Part shown: one piece after another, positions 17,752-25,969 of the stretch
Position numbering within the stretch: position 1 is the stretch's first letter
Layout: each line of letters opens with the position of its first letter
Source of the DNA: Anaerosporobacter faecicola
GTDB taxonomy: Bacteria; Bacillota; Clostridia; Lachnospirales; Lachnospiraceae
Reading direction: 5' to 3'
DNA length: 46,219 nucleotides
Assembly (NCBI RefSeq): GCF_012070565.1
Contig: NZ_JAAQRO010000007.1
Coordinates: forward strand, 1-46,219
Program-made: the position numbers and the translations under genes
Notes under the pieces: generated by a model
What the model was told of the DNA's origin: nothing
The model's database searches: none
What the model saw: the letters and a program-made list of their open reading frames with translations, nothing else

Positions 17752-18243
17752 TTACGCTACACGTTGTTTAAAGATTACATTTTTATATTTATCCAATGCC
17801 ATTAGTAACATTGTTCCTAAAATTCCACAAGAAATGATTTCTCCGATTCCTACGGTGAGCATCATTAATGGAATTGGTGTTGGAATTGCATATCCAATTC
17901 TAAGAACAAATGGTACAACCAGCGCATTCCCAATGATTGGTGGAAGTGCTACCAGATACTTGTTTTTTCTAAGTAAATAGGATATTGCCGCTGCTGCAAG
18001 TGTTGTCAAACTTCCAAGAATGATATCTAACAAACACGCTCCTCCAAGGATATTACCAAGGAAACACCCTACGAACAAACCTGGTATGGCTGCCGGTGTA
18101 AAAAATGGTAAGATCGTTAAGGCTTCTGCAATACGTACCTGAACATCCATAAAACCAAATGGTTGGAACAAGTACGTCAAAACGACATAAAGAGCAGCAA
18201 TCATCGCTGCCTGAGTTAAAAATTGTACTTTTGATCTCTTCAT
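17752..18243 (-). CDS. queT: QueT family transporter (preQ0/preQ1 uptake, ECF S-component)
   Basis: The 163-residue, almost wholly hydrophobic protein has five to six membrane helices and the family features FQPFGFMDVQVRIAEAL (about 26-42) and a central GNILGG. QueT (COG4708) is the substrate-binding S-component of an energy-coupling-factor transporter for queuosine precursors. AAAGGAG lies 8 nt before the ATG, and that ribosome site is the end of a probable preQ1-I riboswitch, which supports the assignment. The gene is monocistronic with its own promoter and terminator. No queuosine synthesis genes lie nearby, suggesting salvage. Confidence 0.88.
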   Translation of the reverse strand: MKRSKVQFLTQAAMIAALYVVLTYLFQPFGFMDVQVRIAEALTILPFFTPAAIPGLFVGCFLGNILGGACLLDIILGSLTTLAAAAISYLLRKNKYLVALPPIIGNALVVPFVLRIGYAIPTPIPLMMLTVGIGEIISCGILGTMLLMALDKYKNVIFKQRVA

Positions 18244-18251
18244 ATTCTATT

Positions 18252-18294
18252 CTCCTTTAGTTTTGTTTAACGAGTGGAAGGTCTCGAACACTCG
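18252..18294 (-). promoter_or_regulatory. Probable preQ1-I riboswitch over queT ribosome site
   Basis: On the minus strand CGAGTG and CACTCG form a 6-bp stem (18294-18289 with 18276-18271) with a 12-nt loop TTCGAGACCTTC. The tail TTAAACAAAACTAAAGGAG contains the ribosome site. Stem, roughly 12-nt C-rich loop and A-rich tail ending in AAAACnAAGG are the layout of the class preQ1-I aptamer. The loop keeps TTC-AG---CC of known examples, but the tail-loop pairing is not perfect. Ligand binding would hide AAAGGAG and switch off translation. Confidence 0.55.
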
Positions 18295-18335
18295 ATTGCA
18301 TTTGCGAACCAATTAAGAATTGGCTCAACTTTATC

Positions 18336-18364
18336 ACTATATCATAAAGTCCTTGATAAGGCAA
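18336..18364 (-). promoter_or_regulatory. Promoter of queT
   Basis: Minus-strand TTGCCT (18364-18359), 17 bp, TATAGT (18341-18336), extended by TGA. It gives a leader of about 85 nt holding the riboswitch. Confidence 0.65.
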
Positions 18365-18411
18365 GTGCTAGAACCCTTATTGCTTTTTCCATAGAATGAA
18401 TCGATGTAAGC

Positions 18412-19152
18412 TTAATCCCGCACGATGCCATATAGCTTGTACGGATTTGTTTTTAGTTCTTTCTCATACAACTGGACCACATCCCAAACGTCAAAAAACA
18501 TGACCTTACAGTCCCCAATCTTTCCATCGGTGATTATGCCTTTTTCATATGCCATTTTTTGAATCGTATACCAGGCTTTGATTGGTGGATGTCCTGTCTC
18601 GATAAACCATTTATCGGGTGGGTAGATTTGATTGACTTTTTCACTCGGTGCAAATATTGCACCGATATCTTCTGGCATATAACACTCCACATAATGCATT
18701 GCGGTTAATTTGTAGATATCAACTCCTAGTAACAATGCTTTTCCACCATGATGAAGGACATAATCAAGACCACCCTTCGCAGCCTCTACTGCATGTTTTC
18801 CCCAGCCTGAAGTTTGCATGATCCCCTCTCCCGTAATTGTTCCTTTTTCCATACGAAATGTATCTGCGATGACTCCCATTGCGCTTTTGGTCCGATTCTC
18901 AGGCAAAATCTCAATCTTACAGGTAATTCCTAGCTTTCGATCTGCCTCCGTAATTGGCAAGTCGGGACTTAACCGAAGCGCCGGCATAAATATACTTCCT
19001 TCTTCTCCAACACATTCTTTTAACGCCGCTATTACTGTTTGGGCTCCACCTTCAACATACCCGAAACTGCTTAAGCTACTGTGAACTTCTAATGCCATCC
19101 CCTCTGTGACACCGAGCTTTTTTAATTCTGTCACTATGTACTCTTTATTCAT
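18412..19152 (-). CDS. AAC(3) family aminoglycoside N-acetyltransferase-like protein
   Basis: The 246-residue protein belongs to the antibiotic N-acetyltransferase family: VHSSLSSFGYVEGGAQTV at 23-40 is the diagnostic acetyl-CoA-binding block, and LLGVDIYKLTAMHYVE near 141-156 matches the catalytic-histidine region. Family members acetylate the 3-amino group of aminoglycosides, but many chromosomal relatives have unknown substrates, so resistance should not be assumed. GAGGGGGAA precedes the ATG. It appears monocistronic, ending 32 nt before the promoter region of the next gene on the same strand. Confidence 0.82.
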   Translation of the reverse strand: MNKEYIVTELKKLGVTEGMALEVHSSLSSFGYVEGGAQTVIAALKECVGEEGSIFMPALRLSPDLPITEADRKLGITCKIEILPENRTKSAMGVIADTFRMEKGTITGEGIMQTSGWGKHAVEAAKGGLDYVLHHGGKALLLGVDIYKLTAMHYVECYMPEDIGAIFAPSEKVNQIYPPDKWFIETGHPPIKAWYTIQKMAYEKGIITDGKIGDCKVMFFDVWDVVQLYEKELKTNPYKLYGIVRD

Positions 19153-19506
19153 GATACGTTCCCCCTCTTCGATTTACTTATTTGTTAATTTGCTTTGTTA
19201 TGAAAAGCGTAAACATCAAAACAATGCTTTTCTCCTTCTCTATTTTCCTTCTCGTTTCCTCGACTTCAGTAGTGTTTGATCCCCATTAAACTGTTATGCA
19301 AACAATACCCCAGTATCATTAAATTATATCACATAATATTTATTACAACATACGAAAGATCCCTATTTCAATATTTTTCGACATATTTTCATGGGTTTAT
19401 TCTTCCTTCCTGTTTGTATAATCGTTTTCTCTTGTACCCATTGCTAATATACTTCTCTTTATACTTTTCCCATATCCCTTCCATATATAAAATTTCCTAT
19501 CGAAAC

Positions 19507-19535
19507 TTTACAATTGCCAAATCTTTTGATAAACT
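19507..19535 (+). promoter_or_regulatory. Promoter upstream of small ORF and HTH gene
   Basis: TTTACA (19507-19512), 17 bp, TAAACT (19530-19535), extended by TGA. It would transcribe the small ORF at 19619 and possibly the HTH gene at 19918. The stretch 19153-19500 holds nothing else I can name. Confidence 0.5.
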
Positions 19536-19618
19536 ACAAACAACAAATCAATTATTTCAATCTTCCTGATCCTTTTGTTTGAAGAAAGTCAGGATTACTT
19601 ACAAAGGAGGGAATTACA

Positions 19619-19690
19619 ATGTTTACACTAAATAAAAATAGTCGTAACTCCATGCAATGTCTGCAAAACCATACGAATTTGTATGCGTAA
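19619..19690 (+). CDS. Possible 23-residue peptide with a strong ribosome site
   Basis: AAAGGAGGGAATTACA directly precedes an ATG opening a 23-codon frame (starting MFTLNKNSRNSM). A second frame (19657-19734, 25 residues) overlaps it in another phase and reads MSAKPYEFVCVTDG and on to a TGA; it lacks a ribosome site. The two could be one frameshifted small gene, an overlapping pair, or chance. The ribosome site is as good as any in the window and a promoter lies upstream. I do not recognise the peptide. The region 19735-19917 holds no clear gene. Confidence 0.35.
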   Translation: MFTLNKNSRNSMQCLQNHTNLYA

Positions 19691-19917
19691 CAGATGGCGA
19701 TCTTTACATGGAGGTTAAGCCTGTTATTATCTGATCCACATTCGGACGGACCAGACAATACAACTTTCGCCATTCGTACTTATCCTTACTCAACACATCC
19801 ATTGTGATTTTGTTGAAAAGGAGCATTACAAACATTCTAACAAGTGGTTTTGCATACTTGCATCTGAACAAATGGTAACGAGAAACCGTCACATTTCAGT
19901 AAGGAGCAGGAGTTAGA

Positions 19918-20193
19918 ATGAAGTATAAGAATGCAAAGGATATATTACCACCAGAATTAGTACAGGAGATTCAAAAATACTTAAAAGGAGAATTGCTGTA
20001 TATTCCCAACGACGAAACCAAGCGCAAAAAATGGGGTGAATGTTCTGGTATACGAAAAGAATTATTACATAGAAACCAAGAAATCAAACGTCTCTACCTT
20101 GATGGACTTACATTTGATGAATTATCCGATCAATATGCACTTTCCGTAGAGACCGTCAAAAAAATTGTCTATACTACAAAGTTGGTTGCATAG
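19918..20193 (+). CDS. CD3324 family small HTH protein
   Basis: This 91-residue basic protein is of the CD3324 type common in clostridia and bacilli: an N-terminal block MKYKNAKDILPPELVQEIQ, a central YIPNDE segment and a C-terminal helix-turn-helix like a sigma region 4 or resolvase HTH (about 60-85, LTFDELSDQYALSVETVKKI). It probably binds DNA; its targets are unknown. Tandem ribosome-site sequences AGGAGCAGGAG precede the ATG. It ends 22 bp before a very strong terminator. Confidence 0.75.
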   Translation: MKYKNAKDILPPELVQEIQKYLKGELLYIPNDETKRKKWGECSGIRKELLHRNQEIKRLYLDGLTFDELSDQYALSVETVKKIVYTTKLVA

Positions 20194-20214
20194 ACAATGA
20201 CACGATCCACATAT

Positions 20215-20274
20215 AAAACAAGTAAGGACGACAGCTAAGCTTTCTAATTAGCAGTCGTCCTTACTTGTTTTTTT
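20215..20274 (+). terminator. Terminator of the HTH gene
   Basis: Perfect 18-bp stem AAAACAAGTAAGGACGAC (20215-20232 with 20254-20271) and seven T residues. Confidence 0.92.
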
Positions 20275-20434
20275 ATAATCATTTTACTCCTATTCTTCCT
20301 ATCGTTCACGTTGTATACTATTCGTATACCTGCTACATACCAATATCTCTATTTCACTTGTTTTATTTAAAATACTAAGGTCAAACGTTCATTTCCGTTT
20401 GCATTCAATACTACAATAAAGGAGAATAAAACAT

Positions 20435-21238
20435 ATGATAACACAAGACACCTATCAAGCAATCATTGATCAACTCGATGATTTTACCTATACTTCCATG
20501 CGCTATACCCCTTACGAATATGTAGAAGACGCTTCTGTCTGTATTCATACAAAAGATCTTATCCTGATCAAAGGCTATAGCAAAGAACTTTCCATGACAG
20601 AGATTTATTTCTGTGTGAATGACATCCAGATTCTTCTTCATGCACTGGATGAGATAAAAGAACCTGTCTACCTCCAATTTGTTCCGAATGAACATACCAC
20701 AGAATTCACTAGGCATGGTTTTACTCACTTTGCACATTTTCGAGAAATGTATGCCTACTCCTTTCCAGAAGGAACACCGATACAAATCTTATCCTTAGAT
20801 GAAGCCAAAGATGCCGCTGCAATCACAAGAGATTGCCGTTTACAAAGCCGTGGCTTTCTTGGTGAAACCGACAGCTGGGCAATTAATTGGATGCAAGGCA
20901 AAGATCCCAATGCCGATTATTGTAAATACTGTGCCATCTTAGGTACAAAAGCCGGTAATACCCTCACTGGTATGGTAGCTGTTGCTCTTTATTCCTTTGA
21001 TAAGCCAGAAGGTCCAACTCTTTGGGTTCGTGAAGTTTGTGTAAAACCAGAATATCAAGGTCAAGGCTATGGAAAGCAACTGCTCGCGCAAGCATTGGCT
21101 TATGGAGCGAAGTACCATGCGCATAAAGCCTTTTTAATGGCGGATGTCTTAAATAAGAACGCCATCTCCTTGTATGAGAAGAATGGATTTACTTTTCTTG
21201 ATGATGATGGACAGATTGACATGATTCGCGAATCATAG
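20435..21238 (+). CDS. GNAT family N-acetyltransferase
   Basis: The 267-residue protein has a poorly conserved N-terminal half (1-110) and a C-terminal GNAT domain (about 115-265). The acetyl-CoA motif VCVKPEYQGQGYGKQLL near residues 202-218 fits the R/Q-x-x-G-x-G/A consensus, and NKNAISLYEKNGF near 244-256 is the typical C-terminal block. It transfers an acetyl group to an unknown amine. AAAGGAG is well placed. Its stop overlaps by 6 bp the stop of the convergent unknown gene on the other strand. Confidence 0.85.
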   Translation: MITQDTYQAIIDQLDDFTYTSMRYTPYEYVEDASVCIHTKDLILIKGYSKELSMTEIYFCVNDIQILLHALDEIKEPVYLQFVPNEHTTEFTRHGFTHFAHFREMYAYSFPEGTPIQILSLDEAKDAAAITRDCRLQSRGFLGETDSWAINWMQGKDPNADYCKYCAILGTKAGNTLTGMVAVALYSFDKPEGPTLWVREVCVKPEYQGQGYGKQLLAQALAYGAKYHAHKAFLMADVLNKNAISLYEKNGFTFLDDDGQIDMIRES

Positions 21239-21766
21239 GGTTTCCTGATCTAACAATAGTCTATGATACAGCTCATTGCCTAATTGGAGCTGTTCTTCAT
21301 TCATCAGAATTAACTTACGGTAAAGAAATGGTTGCAGGCTATGCAATGTCTGCTGCCGCTGCTTTACCTGTTCTATATCTTTTAAAATTGCAATGATAAG
21401 TTTTGATCTTGCATGATAAAACTTAAGATTTGCTAGTAGGGGATCCAGTGACTTTTGCGTGGAGTCACACGTATAGGATTCAAAACATTTTCCCATCTGA
21501 AGATAGGTAGCGGGCACCACCTCATTTTCTATGGTCTCTTCTCTACGATAATGGACAAGGTTCATTCGTACTGTTCGAAATACTTCTCCAAAACCTTTTA
21601 AGGCAGAGACAATTTCCTTTATGTAAGTAGATATCTCTTCTTTTTCATAACTATGATCCACCACAATGGTCATCTCAAGTACGCCACCTGTATAATTTCC
21701 TGGTACATGTAACACCCGTTCTACTGCATTCTTTAACTGCATCTTCTGTACTGTTGATAATTTCAT
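21233..21766 (-). CDS. Hypothetical protein
   Basis: I do not recognise this protein. With start ATG 21766 it has 177 residues; AAAGGGTG lies 8 nt upstream, whereas the longer frame to 21895 lacks a ribosome site and adds a low-quality N-terminus. The predicted alternation of strands and helices (MTIVVDHSYEKEE, VRMNLVHYRR, KLIIAILKD) could be a small Rossmann or von Willebrand A-like fold with a DxS remnant, but this is speculation. No signal peptide or membrane helix. It overlaps the convergent GNAT gene by 6 bp at the 3' ends. Confidence 0.7.
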   Translation of the reverse strand: MKLSTVQKMQLKNAVERVLHVPGNYTGGVLEMTIVVDHSYEKEEISTYIKEIVSALKGFGEVFRTVRMNLVHYRREETIENEVVPATYLQMGKCFESYTCDSTQKSLDPLLANLKFYHARSKLIIAILKDIEQVKQRQQTLHSLQPFLYRKLILMNEEQLQLGNELYHRLLLDQETL

Positions 21767-22006
21767 TCCATTCACCCTTTGTTCCCTATTTTCTATTCCA
21801 TTCATCTCTGTATCTGATGTTAAAGACTCTATCCTGTTATTCATATGAATGAATACATATGTTTTATTGATTACAAAGATACCATTCGAAACCACATATA
21901 TAAAACAGCTATCTTACAAATGTGTTCGTACGTGTTCTATCTAAGACCAAATCCATCTATAAACAATTCCATTGCTTACTATCTATAGTACAATCCGAAT
22001 AGAAAT

Positions 22007-22051
22007 GATGCAAGAGTCAAAAGTGAATATGACCTTTGACCCTTGCATCTT
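22007..22051. repeat. Palindromic GGGTCAA-type repeat, short form
   Basis: GATGCAAG-A-GTCAAA and TTTGAC-C-CTTGCATC pair over 15 positions with one mismatch around the loop AGTGAATATGACC. On the minus strand it reads GCAAGGGTCAAAGGTCATAT and on, very like the first hairpin of the elements at 37943 and 32385. It lies 30 bp after the ATPase gene stop and may also act as its terminator, though the following T-run is poor. Confidence 0.6.
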
Positions 22052-22082
22052 ATTCTGTCAAGTAACTTCCTCTATTGGAATT

Positions 22083-23180
22083 TTAAATCTGTTTATTTGG
22101 TTCTATGGAAGCAATGCGCTCTAGGATCTGTTCTGTAATCTGATCAATTATTGTATAATCTGTTGCAGCAATATAATATTTCTCCAGATCATCATGAAGG
22201 TCTTTTGCCTTCTTCAAGTATGCAATTCCTTTCGCTACTGTATCACGATATCGTTTTTTGATATCCTTCAATTCCTCTTCATACTTCTCATCCGTACCTG
22301 GTGTGATAAGTTTCTCATACATATCAATAACCTCATCATTCTCACGATTTGGTTCATATTCATGTGGTGCCGTAGAATCAAATATACATACCTGCAAAGA
22401 TGGTAACAAGATCATGTCCAAGCTATTCGGATCAAAACCACAATGATAGACTTCCACATCAAGTCCCAAACTTTGTGCTCTTCTCCATATCTTTTTTAGC
22501 ATAGTGGATTTTCCAGAACCTGGTCTACCTTTAATCAAGTAACGCTTTTTACAAGTAGCAGTGATATTCTCCACATAATCCATTGCACCTTTTGGCGTGG
22601 AACCACCAAAGAAACGATGTCGTGTAACGCCTCCTGTCTCACTATTACACTCTCCAAGAATCTTCTTAACCACTTGCTCTGTCAGGATATTCGCCCCTTC
22701 CAGATCCATATTGGTTATATAGATTTTCTCCCATTCATCATGTATGGATAGGGCTTTGGCAAACTGGTCGTACGCTTTTGGATAGCAACTATGGATTTCA
22801 TCTAATACTCGTTTGATTACCTCAACTTTTTCCTCTAACATACGGATATTCCATGCAGTTCCAAGGTTCACATATTCCTCTATTCCACCAGCTACTTTTG
22901 GTTCGATTACGTGTGGTGTTGTTCCATCTACGATTCCCACGCCTAGTGCACGTACAATAACTCCATCGAGTGAATCCGGGTCCGATGAACAATGAATATA
23001 TTCCACATCATACCCTTTCTCTACATAGACTTCTCCTACACGTTTCATTAATGTTGATTTTCCAGTGCCTGGACCACCTTTTAAGATAAAGATTTTCTTA
23101 AGTCCTGCTAAATTGGAGTCAAACATATTCTGAAAGCCTTTTGCTGTATTTCCACATGCAAAATAATGTTTCTCAGCCAT
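22083..23180 (-). CDS. Tandem P-loop ATPase (PRK06851 family)
   Basis: The 365-residue soluble protein contains two homologous ATPase halves. Walker A loops GGPGTGKST (35-43) and GRPGSGKST (218-226) are each followed by the same pattern: YIHCSSDPDSLDGVIV / VYHCGFDPNSLDMILL and IVDGTTPHVIEP / IFDSTAPHEYEP. It is thus an internal duplication, as in the PRK06851 family of Firmicutes, whose function is unknown. AAAGGAG lies about 12 nt before the ATG. It seems monocistronic; a GGGTCAA-type hairpin lies just after it. Confidence 0.85.
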   Translation of the reverse strand: MAEKHYFACGNTAKGFQNMFDSNLAGLKKIFILKGGPGTGKSTLMKRVGEVYVEKGYDVEYIHCSSDPDSLDGVIVRALGVGIVDGTTPHVIEPKVAGGIEEYVNLGTAWNIRMLEEKVEVIKRVLDEIHSCYPKAYDQFAKALSIHDEWEKIYITNMDLEGANILTEQVVKKILGECNSETGGVTRHRFFGGSTPKGAMDYVENITATCKKRYLIKGRPGSGKSTMLKKIWRRAQSLGLDVEVYHCGFDPNSLDMILLPSLQVCIFDSTAPHEYEPNRENDEVIDMYEKLITPGTDEKYEEELKDIKKRYRDTVAKGIAYLKKAKDLHDDLEKYYIAATDYTIIDQITEQILERIASIEPNKQI

Positions 23181-23280
23181 GATTTCTACTTACTCCTTTC
23201 AGGTAATTCCTACTCTTTATCTTATGATGTGTTTTCCATATCGTGCTTATTCACAAAAATTCCTACATTAGCCTATCTAC

Positions 23281-23850
23281 TCATACTCGTTTTTTATAAT
23301 AGATATGTAAGTAATTCCACTCTCTTCGGTTCTCATCGGGAGAGACCTTACTACTGACAATTTTCTTAAATGCTTTTTTCCCACGGCATTTCTTATAGAT
23401 ATGGACTTGATCATCCTCCTCCGTAAAAACTACCTGTTCCTTCTTATATATCTTCCCCTCATAGGAAAGATGGGTAGCACCTATTCCATTTTCCATCTTT
23501 GCAACCAACAAGTGGTTAATAATCCATAAGATACTTAACAAGCCATACACTATTAAAAAACAGTAGTAGTATCGCACATCCTTTTCTAAACCTGCATTCT
23601 GACTTTGATCAATTCTGAATTTAATCTGAAGTACGAATACAAGGAGTGCAAAAATCCCCAATAAAAATTCACCAAAATTATTCCAAGATCGATCTTGTTG
23701 CTGAAAAAATGATACATAATCCTCATAAAATTCTTTTCTTTTTCTAGTAAACCGAATTAATTTTATGAATTCCCATATTGCAAGCATAAGGAAGCCAAAT
23801 AAAAACAAGTGGATGATCTGATTATCATTTAATTCCTGTAGTATATGCAT
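23281..23850 (-). CDS. Hypothetical membrane protein
   Basis: I do not recognise the family. The 189-residue protein has three or four membrane helices (about 12-32, 58-78 and 97-117) and a C-terminal cytoplasmic domain of beta-rich look with a repeated Lys pattern. Start ATG 23850 has GGAGG 7 nt upstream; the earlier in-frame ATG at 23865 overlaps that ribosome site. The gene sits alone between the ATPase and flavin reductase genes, about 100 bp upstream of the ATPase gene on the same strand. Confidence 0.7.
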   Translation of the reverse strand: MHILQELNDNQIIHLFLFGFLMLAIWEFIKLIRFTRKRKEFYEDYVSFFQQQDRSWNNFGEFLLGIFALLVFVLQIKFRIDQSQNAGLEKDVRYYYCFLIVYGLLSILWIINHLLVAKMENGIGATHLSYEGKIYKKEQVVFTEEDDQVHIYKKCRGKKAFKKIVSSKVSPDENRREWNYLHIYYKKRV

Positions 23851-23970
23851 ATCTATTCCTCCCATAAGCAGTTATTACCTTGTTGCGATTACTAACAGTA
23901 TATTACATTTCTTGTAAAATTGAAACTATTATCTTCTACAATACCGAAATAGTCCTACTCCCCTTATCAA

Positions 23971-24036
23971 AAAGAGTACAAAAAGAGCATTGTCTTACGA
24001 TGAATTATTACTATTACGTCATAAAACAATGCTCTC
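23971..24036 (-). terminator. Terminator of flavin reductase gene
   Basis: Stem AGAGCATTGT (23984-23993 with 24026-24035), extended by G-U pairs, followed on the minus strand by TTTTTG. The loop is about 30 nt. Confidence 0.75.
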
Positions 24037-24077
24037 TACGAAACAATTTCCATTATATTTTATTTCTGTTATTACAT

Positions 24078-24578
24078 TTATTCTGCTATATACGTTGGTG
24101 CATTCTTTGGACTCTTTCCTTTGATCACCTTATGATAATAGGAATACGTCATTGGGTCTGCTGCTTCCATAAGATCTGCATCAACGATTTTTCCAAGGAA
24201 TACGGTGTGACTACTGGTATCCATTTGATCAATAATCTCACAAGTCAAGTATCCACAGGAATCTTTTATAACTGGTAACATTCCCTTGATCTCATAGTCT
24301 ACTTCATCGAATTTGTTTACGGTCTCACCGGATTGATAACCAAAGGTTCCGATAATCTTCGGATCTGTTTTTTCTGACACGATGGAGATTGCAAATCGGC
24401 CACTTTCTGTTAGACATTTATGTGTGTAATTATTGTGGTTGATACTAATTGCAATTGTTGCAGGATCCGATGTAATCTGCATTGCACTATTGGCAACACA
24501 GCCTGTTGGTCTTCCATTATCCCAAGTGGAGATAATATAGACTCCATAACTTAAATTAAATAATGCGCGGTTATTCAT
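24078..24578 (-). CDS. Flavin reductase-like FMN-binding protein
   Basis: The 166-residue protein is a split-barrel FMN-binding flavin reductase: YGVYIISTWDNGRPTGCVANS at the N-terminus (12-32 region), a central ISINHNNYTH block and the C-terminal YHKVIKGKSPKNAPTY. In many anaerobes this module is fused to a C-terminal rubredoxin (high-molecular-weight rubredoxin); here the protein stops just where rubredoxin would begin. It probably passes electrons from NAD(P)H via FMN to an oxygen- or NO-reducing partner. AAAGGAGG precedes the ATG; terminator downstream. Confidence 0.85.
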   Translation of the reverse strand: MNNRALFNLSYGVYIISTWDNGRPTGCVANSAMQITSDPATIAISINHNNYTHKCLTESGRFAISIVSEKTDPKIIGTFGYQSGETVNKFDEVDYEIKGMLPVIKDSCGYLTCEIIDQMDTSSHTVFLGKIVDADLMEAADPMTYSYYHKVIKGKSPKNAPTYIAE

Positions 24579-24668
24579 AGAATTCCTCCTTTTGTTTGTT
24601 TAAGATATTGTTTATATTAACCATCTTTTGTATTTTAAACCATACTTCATTATATATACTGCTTTAGG

Positions 24669-24688
24669 TGTCAAAAGCCCTTGCATTC
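24669..24688. repeat. Possible decayed copy of the GGGTCAA-type repeat
   Basis: On the minus strand ATGCAAGGG is joined directly to CTTTTGAC, exactly the two outer ends of the hairpin at 22007 with its middle missing. It lies just downstream of the unknown gene 24692-25762. Chance resemblance cannot be excluded. Confidence 0.3.
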
Positions 24689-24691
24689 TCC

Positions 24692-25762
24692 TTACGCTCT
24701 ATTCTCCCAACTACTGATTGACTTGCCTGTGTCAAGTTGAATTGTTTGCTTATATACATAGTATTTTGACCATGTGCGAAATACAGAATTTTTGTTCAAC
24801 ATACATTTGGTTAGGAACATGGTGTTCTTACTTTTCCAACCTTCCGTTGGTATAAGTTCGATGTTTACTTCTTCTCCTTGCTTATGAACAGTATACGTTC
24901 CTGCAAAGTATCCCATGCTTTCATCCATCTTCATCTGAAAGGTACCTTGCTCCGTGCCCTCTTGCATTCGAAGGAGATCTGGAAAAGAGGGTTCTAATTC
25001 TACTCGGAACACATGTTGCGTTTCCTCAAACTCGACTGTTTGCAGATGATAGCTTCCTTGTAATTTCTCATACCGAGCAACCACGCCATCCTCTTGTATT
25101 GTTAGATGTTCGGTAAGTTCCCTTGGTTCCATCGACCATTCTCCTGTTCTTCCAAATTCAACAAGCTGACAGTCATCCGAATATCGTGTAAAATGTCGCA
25201 TCTGACCATCTTTCGGTATTGGTACGGGAAATGGATCTGGCTTTCTCTCTTTTCCATCAATGGATATAAGCAACTCGGTATTCTTTTTTCGAACAAGATC
25301 AAACCCATACATAGCATATGCCGGAAAGATTACTGGTTTCTTAGACGATACACCAATTGGTGCAATCAAGTCAAATGCTCTACTTGGTTTTTTCCCATGT
25401 TCCCGTACCAAGACTTCGATTGGTCTTCCCAGATAATCTTCGATTCGAAAGGATACGCAGATTCCTTCTTTGGTCTTTTGAAAGCATGTATGTTCAAATG
25501 CTACTCTACGATAATTCGCAAGCCCTTTGTTACAAACTTCGAATTTTCCAACTTCTTTGATCTGTAAACATTCTTCATCATAGACATCCACATACCCATC
25601 CTTGCGATATGCAATCAGTCGATATCCCTTTCCTTCCTCTTGTGTTACAAGATATTGTAACTCCAATCCTGCATAAACCTCTTCTGGATCCTTTTCAAAG
25701 TTAAATAGAATTAATTTTCTAATTGGAACAACTTCCATACGAAATGGTTGCAACACTTTCAT
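24692..25762 (-). CDS. Hypothetical protein, beta-rich
   Basis: I do not recognise this 356-residue protein. It has no signal peptide or membrane helix, is rich in alternating hydrophobic/polar strands, and looks like a soluble beta-sandwich or barrel (blocks such as HFTRYSDDCQLVEFGRTG near 187-204 and MGYFAGTYTVHK near 280). The start is ATG 25762, with AGGGGAG 8 nt upstream; the longer frame to 25813 has no ribosome site. It stands apart from the six-gene operon to its right, separated by 200 bp with a strong hairpin. Confidence 0.75.
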   Translation of the reverse strand: MKVLQPFRMEVVPIRKLILFNFEKDPEEVYAGLELQYLVTQEEGKGYRLIAYRKDGYVDVYDEECLQIKEVGKFEVCNKGLANYRRVAFEHTCFQKTKEGICVSFRIEDYLGRPIEVLVREHGKKPSRAFDLIAPIGVSSKKPVIFPAYAMYGFDLVRKKNTELLISIDGKERKPDPFPVPIPKDGQMRHFTRYSDDCQLVEFGRTGEWSMEPRELTEHLTIQEDGVVARYEKLQGSYHLQTVEFEETQHVFRVELEPSFPDLLRMQEGTEQGTFQMKMDESMGYFAGTYTVHKQGEEVNIELIPTEGWKSKNTMFLTKCMLNKNSVFRTWSKYYVYKQTIQLDTGKSISSWENRA

Positions 25763-25819
25763 ACGCTTCTCTCCCCTATTGCCAATCAATACTTCCTGTG
25801 CTTCTATGTACAAATACTT

Positions 25820-25851
25820 ACAGGAGCGTCAACGTATATTGATGCTCCTGT
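25820..25851 (-). terminator. Hairpin after the surface-polymer operon
   Basis: ACAGGAGCGTCAA and TTGATGCTCCTGT (one mismatch) form a 13-bp stem, about 120 nt after the last operon gene. The following T content is low, so it may be a weak terminator. Confidence 0.5.
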
Positions 25852-25969
25852 ATTATGAGTCCGTTTATCAGATGCTTTTGGTTCTCCCGTAGTATAGGAA
25901 CAAATCACTCTTTCTATCCTAATACTACCTTACTTCCGTAAATTAGGCAAATGAAATAATTATAAAGAA

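Noticed and set aside
18342-18382. Second preQ1-I-like hairpin (GGTTCTAGC loop) upstream of queT, suggesting tandem riboswitches
   Set aside because: It overlaps the -35 and spacer of the queT promoter, so it would not be in the transcript, and its tail does not fit.
19552-19892. Two minus-strand ORFs of 62 and 73 codons
   Set aside because: No ribosome sites or recognisable composition, and they lie opposite a better promoter-ribosome-site arrangement on the plus strand.
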